Origin: Deltaproteobacteria bacterium
Lineage (GTDB): Bacteria > Desulfobacterota > DSM-4660 > Desulfatiglandales > HGW-15
Reading direction: 5' to 3'
DNA: 28,414 nt
Assembly (NCBI GenBank): GCA_019308525.1
Contig: JAFDIC010000007.1
Location: 1 to 28,414, forward strand
Part shown: positions 24,287 through 28,414 of the stretch, piece by piece
How positions within the stretch are numbered: the stretch's first letter is position 1
Layout of the letters: each line of letters opens with the position of its first letter
Notes under the pieces: model-generated
Database searches by the model: none
What the model was told of the DNA's origin: nothing
Seen by the model: only the letters and a program-made list of their open reading frames with translations
Program-made: the position numbers and the translations under genes

Positions 24287-25033
24287 TCAACCTCCCAGGT
24301 CACCCCACTCATACTGGGCAATGGTGGCGATGGCCACAGAGGCGGTCTCTGCCCTCAAGATCCTGTCGCCCAGAGAGACGGGAACAAATCCTGCCTGACG
24401 GGCAAGCTGGATTTCCCGGCTTGAAAACCCGCCTTCCGGACCAACAAGGGCAATGAACTTCTTGCTCCGGCTAGAAGTCCTGAGGAGGGACTTGAGATCC
24501 TGTGTTCGTTCTTGCTCCCAGAGGATCACCTTGAGACCTTCGAGGTCTCCTGTGGCCGAAACAAGGTCCTGAAATACCCGGAGGGGGCCGATTTTCATGG
24601 GGGTGGTTCTGTCGCACTGCTTGGCTGAACTGAGCGCGATCTCCTCCCAGTGGTTTCTCTTTATCCCGAACCGCTCCTGGTCCAGCTTGACAACCGTCCT
24701 CTCAGAAGTAAAAGGGATGATCCTGTCCACTCCTATCTCGGATGCCTTCTGTATGACCATGTCCATTGCCCGGGATTTCAACAGGGCCTGGCACAGCAAG
24801 ATCTCTACAGGGGAAGGCGAAGGCTTGGGCGCCGGTTTCTCAATGGCCAAGGTGACGGACTTGGTACCCAGGGACTGGATGATCCCAAAGAAACGGTTAC
24901 CTTCAGGATCAATAAGGATCAGGCGATCTCCCCTCCCCATCCTGAGGACCCTGATAATGTGCCTGGCCTCCTTGCCCGATATGACTGCCGGTTTCCCCCG
25001 GACGGGGGCCTCTTTCAAGAAGAAGCGTCTCAA
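24287..25033 (-). CDS. rsmE: 16S rRNA (uracil-1498-N3)-methyltransferase
   Basis: This 248-residue SPOUT (trefoil-knot) methyltransferase methylates N3 of U1498 in 16S rRNA in the assembled small subunit. The N-terminal PUA-like part begins MRRFFL and has GKEARHIIRVLRMGRGD. The catalytic part has LLCQALLKSRAMDMVIQKASEIGVDRIIPFTSERTVV, then ALVGPEGGFSSREI and LGDRILRAETASVAI, the SAM-binding knot. Length is typical. The TTG start overlaps the prmA stop (TTGA) and is preceded by GGAGGTG, so it is translationally coupled to prmA, a common arrangement. Confidence 0.96.
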   Translation of the reverse strand: MRRFFLKEAPVRGKPAVISGKEARHIIRVLRMGRGDRLILIDPEGNRFFGIIQSLGTKSVTLAIEKPAPKPSPSPVEILLCQALLKSRAMDMVIQKASEIGVDRIIPFTSERTVVKLDQERFGIKRNHWEEIALSSAKQCDRTTPMKIGPLRVFQDLVSATGDLEGLKVILWEQERTQDLKSLLRTSSRSKKFIALVGPEGGFSSREIQLARQAGFVPVSLGDRILRAETASVAIATIAQYEWGDLGG

Positions 25034-25941
25034 ACCCCGTCACCTCCGCCGGCCCGGCCCACATGTCTGGCTATGACGCACGCCCATTCTTCCTGGCTAA
25101 GTATTTCCAGGAGATGAAGATGGGAGCGCTGAAGGCAATCCTCCAGGTCCTCCACCTGGCTTTGCAGTATCCCTGACAGGATGGCCTTGCCCCCGGGTGA
25201 GAGCCTGGGCGGGAAGATGGGAACAAGCCCGACTATAGTCTTGAGGGTGATGTTGGCTACAAGCATGGAGAACTGTTCTTCCAGACTGTCAAGGGGCAGG
25301 GTGGAGACCTCGATCTGGCCGGCGAGACCATTCAACCCTATATTCCTCTTTGCCCACCCCGCCGCTTCCGGGTCCGTGTCTATGGCAAGCACCCTCTGCG
25401 CTCCCAGTATACTTGCATATATGGCCAGGATCCCGCTCCCTGTACCAACATCCACCAGGGACCATTCTTCTTCCGGAACATTGTCCTCCAGTGCCTTGAG
25501 ACACATGCGCGTGGTGGCATGGCGACCCGTACCGAAGGCAGGACCGGGATCGATTTTGACCAAGTGGCCAGGGAAAGGAGAAGAGAGGGCTTCCCAGGGG
25601 GGAAGAACCATCAATCTGGGAGTGACCTGCTCGGGTTTGAAGAACCTTCGCCACATGAGATCCCAGTCCTGGTCTTCCACCCCTTGGACCCGAAACTCCG
25701 GGGGAGGCATGCCAGGAAAGATCTCGCTGAGGGTTTCGAGAAATTCCTGGAGGCCAGAGAGTCTTTCCTCTGAAACGAGCTTCGCCGACAGGTACGCCCT
25801 GATGCCCGGCACAGGCTTATCAAGCACCACCAGACCCTCGGTTCCCATTTCGAACAGGTAGTCGCTAAGCGCTTCCTGGGCCCTGGGATCGATAAATATG
25901 GTTATCTGGATCCACCTACTGTTTCTTGAAGACCGGGCCAT
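25030..25941 (-). CDS. prmA: ribosomal protein L11 methyltransferase
   Basis: This 303-residue class I SAM methyltransferase trimethylates ribosomal protein L11. The N-terminal L11-recognition domain includes RWIQITIFIDPRAQEALSDYLFEMG. The PrmA signature DPGPAFGTGRHATT precedes motif I VDVGTGSGILAIYASILGA, AIDTDPEA and the VANIT substrate loop. ATG 25941 is chosen by family length; TTG 25971 adds only 10 odd residues encoded in repeat-like DNA, and neither has a strong ribosome site. It is followed immediately by rsmE. No clear promoter is seen; the upstream 500 bases are repeat-rich. Confidence 0.95.
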   Translation of the reverse strand: MARSSRNSRWIQITIFIDPRAQEALSDYLFEMGTEGLVVLDKPVPGIRAYLSAKLVSEERLSGLQEFLETLSEIFPGMPPPEFRVQGVEDQDWDLMWRRFFKPEQVTPRLMVLPPWEALSSPFPGHLVKIDPGPAFGTGRHATTRMCLKALEDNVPEEEWSLVDVGTGSGILAIYASILGAQRVLAIDTDPEAAGWAKRNIGLNGLAGQIEVSTLPLDSLEEQFSMLVANITLKTIVGLVPIFPPRLSPGGKAILSGILQSQVEDLEDCLQRSHLHLLEILSQEEWACVIARHVGRAGGGDGV

Positions 25942-26054
25942 GCAACTAGGGGCACAGGGTTCGAAGTTCAATACCTGGTGTGTTTCATTGGTTCAATTTG
26001 CCTGATCAGTCTCTTCGGTCTCTCTTGTCACTTGTGACCCGTCGCTTTTCTTGG

Positions 26055-26079
26055 ATCGCGACTGAAAGTCGCTCCTACA
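26055..26079 (-). repeat. GTAG-type REP-like palindrome, left copy
   Basis: On the minus strand this reads TGTAGGAGCGACTTTCAGTC then GCGAT, with a GCGACT/AGTCGC stem. It is a perfect inverted match over 25 bases to 28202-28226. The sequence resembles GTAG-group extragenic palindromes known from Pseudomonas and Stenotrophomonas relatives. No RAYT transposase is in the window. Confidence 0.75.
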
Positions 26080-26110
26080 GCGGGACAATTCATCGCATCC
26101 CTCCCCTGTA

Positions 26111-26147
26111 GGAGCAAGGTCCTCCTTGCGATATGAGGTTCAAAGTT
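26111..26147 (+). repeat. 37-bp direct repeat, copy 1
   Basis: It begins GGAGCAAGGTCCTCCTTGC and contains a GCAAGG/CCTTGC stem preceded by TGTA, so it is itself a GTAG-type palindrome variant. It is identical to 26392-26428. Confidence 0.75.
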
Positions 26148-26234
26148 GAAGGTTTGTGTAATCCGCGTGCCCCCTAGCTCCGGCAGATGATACCGTGGCG
26201 TAATCCGTACCAGAAATCCCTTGCTTTGGACCGA

Positions 26235-26299
26235 GGCAACCAGGTTGCCGTATTTGGATCGAGGTGATCGTGTCACCGAATTTCCACCGACATGGTCGG
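26235..26299. repeat. array of three small hairpins
   Basis: GGCAACC-A-GGTTGCC (26235-26249), GGTGA-N5-TCACC (26263-26277) and CCGAC-ATG-GTCGG (26287-26299) follow one another. The first two sit in similar frames (GAGG... then CCG, T/A, ATTT) and differ by paired changes in the stem. Confidence 0.55.
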
Positions 26300-26350
26300 C
26301 TCGTTCCACAATCCGATCGCGAAGCAGGAAATAACTCCTCATCATTTTTC

Positions 26351-26380
26351 AACCTTGAACTTTGAACTTTGAACCTTGAA
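26351..26380. repeat. 7-bp tandem repeat
   Basis: Four units run AACCTTG, AACTTTG, AACTTTG, AACCTTG and then AA. The same words recur near both 37-bp repeats (GGTTCAAAGTT) as inverted fragments. Confidence 0.65.
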
Positions 26381-26391
26381 TTCCTATTCAT

Positions 26392-26428
26392 GGAGCAAGG
26401 TCCTCCTTGCGATATGAGGTTCAAAGTT
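26392..26428 (+). repeat. 37-bp direct repeat, copy 2
   Basis: It is identical to 26111-26147 but lacks the TGTA lead-in. It ends 16 bases before the DUF35 gene's stop codon. Confidence 0.75.
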
Positions 26429-26443
26429 CAAGGATTACGCCCT

Positions 26444-26878
26444 TTACGCCTTTTGGAAGACGTAGTTCAACTGCCCGTTGGGTAGCTGATTGACCACTGT
26501 CTTCATTTGCATGCCGATGTTGATCTCGCCGTCGGGGATGGTGCCGTCTATGCGACCAAACACCTTGTAGTCACCGTAGTCGAGCACTGCAATGGCATAG
26601 GGGAGGTCCTTTTCAAAACCCACTGGAGCGTACTGGAGCTTGCTGTAACTGAGGAGCTTCCCGGTAACGCTCACCTCGAACCACTCCATATTGCTGGTAA
26701 GACAGCGATAGCAATCCGCCCGCGGCGGGAAAAAGACCGCACCGCAGTCCTTGCACCTGGTACCGGCAACCTTGCCCTTCTCAAGGTAGTCGATGAAGTC
26801 GTTCACCTTTGTAATGGCGGTAAAGCTCACCGTCCCGAACTTCTTGAACCGATCGTCTATTTCCTTAACCTTGCCCAT
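26444..26878 (-). CDS. Zn-ribbon/OB-fold (DUF35) protein, thiolase partner
   Basis: This 144-residue protein has a helical N-terminus, a rubredoxin-like Zn ribbon with four cysteines (CKDC 42-45 and CYRC 56-59) and a C-terminal OB fold (VTGKLLSYSKLQYAP...PYAIAVLDYGDYKVFGRIDG). DUF35 proteins form complexes with thiolase- or dehydratase-type acyl-CoA enzymes and bind the CoA part of the substrate. The thiolase gene ends 4 bases upstream, and GGGGAGGTAAG gives a strong ribosome site for ATG 26878, so the two are cotranscribed and probably form one enzyme. The substrate is unknown. Confidence 0.92.
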   Translation of the reverse strand: MGKVKEIDDRFKKFGTVSFTAITKVNDFIDYLEKGKVAGTRCKDCGAVFFPPRADCYRCLTSNMEWFEVSVTGKLLSYSKLQYAPVGFEKDLPYAIAVLDYGDYKVFGRIDGTIPDGEINIGMQMKTVVNQLPNGQLNYVFQKA

Positions 26879-26882
26879 TCTC

Positions 26883-28049
26883 TTACCTCCCCAGGATAGT
26901 CACGTTGCCGTAAAGGCCGACACCACCGATGTTATGGACCAGGCCGATTTCAGGGTCCTTTACCTGCATCTGTCCTGCCTCTCCCCTCAACTGGAGCACT
27001 ATGGTCCTTATCTGGGACCCCCCGGTCGCCCCGATGGGGTGGCCCTTGGACAAGAGCCCTCCGTCCACATTGACCGGGATGCTCCCCTCCTTGTATGTTT
27101 CCTTGCCCTTGATGAGCTCCTTTCCTTCGCCGGGCTTCGCAAAGCCAAGGTTTTCATAGGCCATAAGTTCCGCGATGGTAAAGCAATCGTGTACCTCGGC
27201 CACGTCAATGTCCTTTGGTGTCACCCCGGCCATGGCGTAGGCCTGTTCAGCGGCCTGCTGGGCGACTGTGAGGCCGGTGAAGAGATCCCTTCCGGTCATG
27301 TTGACAGGACACGAGGCCGCCCCCAGTCCCAGTATCCATACAGGCTTCTTGCTAAAGGCCTTTGCTTTTTCCTCGTTGGCAATGATCACGCATGAGCTGC
27401 CGTCCGCATTGGCACAGCAGTCGCCGACCCGAAGAGGACTGGCCACGGGCCCGGACATTGGACTGGTCGGGTCTGAGAACATTTCAAAGGTGACCGGCTT
27501 GCGGTAGACAGCCTTGTCGTTTATCTGGCCGTAAGTGGCGGCCTTGACCCTTATCAGGGCCAAGTCATCAGGTGTAGTACCGTATGTCTCCATATGGGCC
27601 CTGGCATACATGGCGTAGTACGCAGGCATCATGGTCCCAAAGGGGCTTTCCCACTGGATGTCAGCTCCCCTCCCCATCCTTTCCTGGGATTCTGCGGAGG
27701 AAATCTCGGACATCTTTTGGAATCCGATTACCGCGACCACATCATGAAGCCCTGATTTCACGAGAGAATAGGCAACCCTGAGGCCCATGCTGCTGGAAGA
27801 GCAAAGAGATTCCAGATAGCACGTGGGTTGCGGTACAAGCCCCAGGTATTCTGCGAACACCCCGGCAGGTGACCTCTGTTTGTCATATTCAGGCGCAGAG
27901 CACACAACAGAAGCGTCGATATCCGTCGTTGAAATTTGAGCGTCTTCCATAGCCTCCTTGAATCCCTCGAAGGCCAGCTCCCTGATGGATCCGGGGTATC
28001 CCCTGACAAAGGCGCTCTGGCCCACTCCGATGATGCCTACTTTTCCCAT
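26883..28049 (-). CDS. thiolase-family protein (SCP-x-like), DUF35-dependent
   Basis: This 388-residue protein starts MGKVGIIGVGQSAF. The nucleophile Cys83 is in ESLCSSSSMGL, His287 is in EVHDCFTIAE, and His337 is in KGHPIGATG. The second catalytic Cys of biosynthetic thiolases is replaced (VHNIGGVGLYG), as in SCP-x-type and DUF35-partnered thiolases, which may cleave or condense unusual acyl-CoAs. ATG 28047-28049 follows GGAGGTT with good spacing; the frame stays open to 28181, but that leader holds the promoter. It is transcribed with the DUF35 gene and probably works on acyl-CoA catabolism or acyl condensation; the exact substrate is not predictable. Confidence 0.93.
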   Translation of the reverse strand: MGKVGIIGVGQSAFVRGYPGSIRELAFEGFKEAMEDAQISTTDIDASVVCSAPEYDKQRSPAGVFAEYLGLVPQPTCYLESLCSSSSMGLRVAYSLVKSGLHDVVAVIGFQKMSEISSAESQERMGRGADIQWESPFGTMMPAYYAMYARAHMETYGTTPDDLALIRVKAATYGQINDKAVYRKPVTFEMFSDPTSPMSGPVASPLRVGDCCANADGSSCVIIANEEKAKAFSKKPVWILGLGAASCPVNMTGRDLFTGLTVAQQAAEQAYAMAGVTPKDIDVAEVHDCFTIAELMAYENLGFAKPGEGKELIKGKETYKEGSIPVNVDGGLLSKGHPIGATGGSQIRTIVLQLRGEAGQMQVKDPEIGLVHNIGGVGLYGNVTILGR

Positions 28050-28146
28050 AATATAACCTCCTGCAAGATTAGTGACCACAAAACGCAATTCGCTCACGGA
28101 TAGTTGATTAGTGCAAAATGGAAACATTTCACAAGCGCAAAGTCGG

Positions 28147-28175
28147 AGTATAGAGAAAGATCGTGGCGGGGTCAA
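28147..28175 (-). promoter_or_regulatory. near-consensus sigma-70 promoter for the thiolase/DUF35 operon
   Basis: On the minus strand TTGACC and TATACT are separated by exactly 17 bases. The predicted start near 28140 gives a leader of about 90 bases to ATG 28049. The same TTGAC/TATACT architecture precedes the SpoIIE-type gene. Confidence 0.65.
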
Positions 28176-28201
28176 GTGCAAACCGGAAGTCGGCGTCCCT
28201 T

Positions 28202-28226
28202 TGTAGGAGCGACTTTCAGTCGCGAT
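28202..28226 (+). repeat. GTAG-type REP-like palindrome, right copy
   Basis: TGTAGGAGCGACTTTCAGTC then GCGAT, the perfect inverse of 26055-26079. Similarity continues outward in degenerate form (GTGAC/GTCAC words, AGAGACC), giving a longer imperfect inverted repeat around the thiolase/DUF35 genes. Confidence 0.75.
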
Positions 28227-28279
28227 CTCAAAAGAAGTGACGAGTCACGAGTCACAAGTCACGAGGTAGACCAGAGAGA

Positions 28280-28376
28280 CCAATCAAACCAATGAAACCA
28301 ATAAACCAATGAAACCAATGAAACCAATCAAACCAATCAAACCAATAAACCAATCAAACCAATTGAACCGATAAAA
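28280..28376. repeat. tandem repeat of CCAAT-type 9-bp unit
   Basis: Eleven consecutive units of CCAAT(C/G)AAA occur, with two shortened to 8 bases (CCAATAAA) and the last two diverged (CCAATTGAA, CCGATAAAA). No gene is seen from 28182 to the window end at 28414; the last 36 bases are unassigned. Confidence 0.85.
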
Positions 28377-28414
28377 CCTCCCTAAACCCTGAACCTCGAT
28401 TTCTCAACTTGAAT

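Larger units (their letters stand above)
25942..26443. other. 500-base non-coding repeat-rich region
   Basis: No plausible gene is present between prmA and the DUF35 gene. The stretch contains a GTAG-type palindrome (26055-26079), two copies of a 37-bp direct repeat, an array of three small hairpins (26235-26299) and a 7-bp tandem repeat (26351-26378). A CCAATGAAAC-like fragment near 25980-26000 resembles the right flank of the thiolase cassette. Frames at 26028-26424 on the minus strand lack ribosome sites and read through these repeats. Confidence 0.6.

Noticed and set aside
26793..27395. 200-codon open frame on the + strand
   Set aside because: It is antisense to the thiolase/DUF35 genes, which have complete catalytic and zinc motifs.
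28280..28376. CRISPR array
   Set aside because: The units are 8-9 bases and contiguous, with no spacers and no cas genes.

Overview
The window is a gene-dense bacterial chromosomal segment. It has moderately high GC, many overlapping or tightly spaced genes, frequent TTG/GTG starts behind strong Shine-Dalgarno sites, and several clean sigma-70-type promoters. The gene mix fits a Gram-negative, probably anaerobic Desulfobacterota-like (former Deltaproteobacteria) or related genome: LolD/FtsX-type ABC systems, a SpoIIE/RsbW/STAS partner switch, CgeB-type glycosyltransferases, a thiolase/DUF35 pair and GTAG-type palindromes. This assignment is inference; no rRNA or other phylogenetic marker is present.

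Layout. (1) 1-3309, + strand: a glycosyltransferase operon with a GT28-like enzyme cut by the window edge, a GT4 enzyme, a histidine phosphatase and a small exported OB-fold-like protein. (2) 3535-14211, + strand: the most unusual block. It holds a minimal FtsX permease, a LolD-type ATPase, a 1627-residue FtsX permease fused to a PA plus degenerate M28 peptidase ectodomain, a DUF6785-like polytopic protein and an OPT-like transporter. I read it as one uncharacterised envelope export/uptake system. (3) 14354-16304, + strand, with its own promoter: an exported protein of unknown function, an unknown soluble protein, and a PqqD-like protein overlapping it.

(4) 16462-17337, - strand: a STAS anti-anti-sigma-like protein and an RsbW-like ATPase. 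(5) 17593-22514, - strand: two CgeB-type glycosyltransferases, an 841-residue ABC exporter with a large insertion in its nucleotide-binding domain, and a stand-alone cyclic-nucleotide-binding protein overlapping the exporter gene. (6) 22829-24118, + strand: a GAF-SpoIIE phosphatase, the natural third member of the partner switch, driven by a near-consensus promoter. (7) 24287-25941, - strand: rsmE and prmA, translationally coupled housekeeping methyltransferases. (8) 26444-28049, - strand: a thiolase and its Zn-ribbon/OB-fold (DUF35) partner, bracketed by repeat-rich non-coding DNA with inverted GTAG palindromes, a 37-bp direct repeat, a hairpin array and a CCAAT-unit tandem repeat.

Functional picture (inference): regions 1 and 5 build and export glycans or glycoconjugates. 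Region 2 is an envelope transport machine of unknown substrate. Regions 4 and 6 form a phosphorylation switch with no sigma factor in sight, so its output may be a non-sigma target, possibly linked to the exporter lying between its parts.
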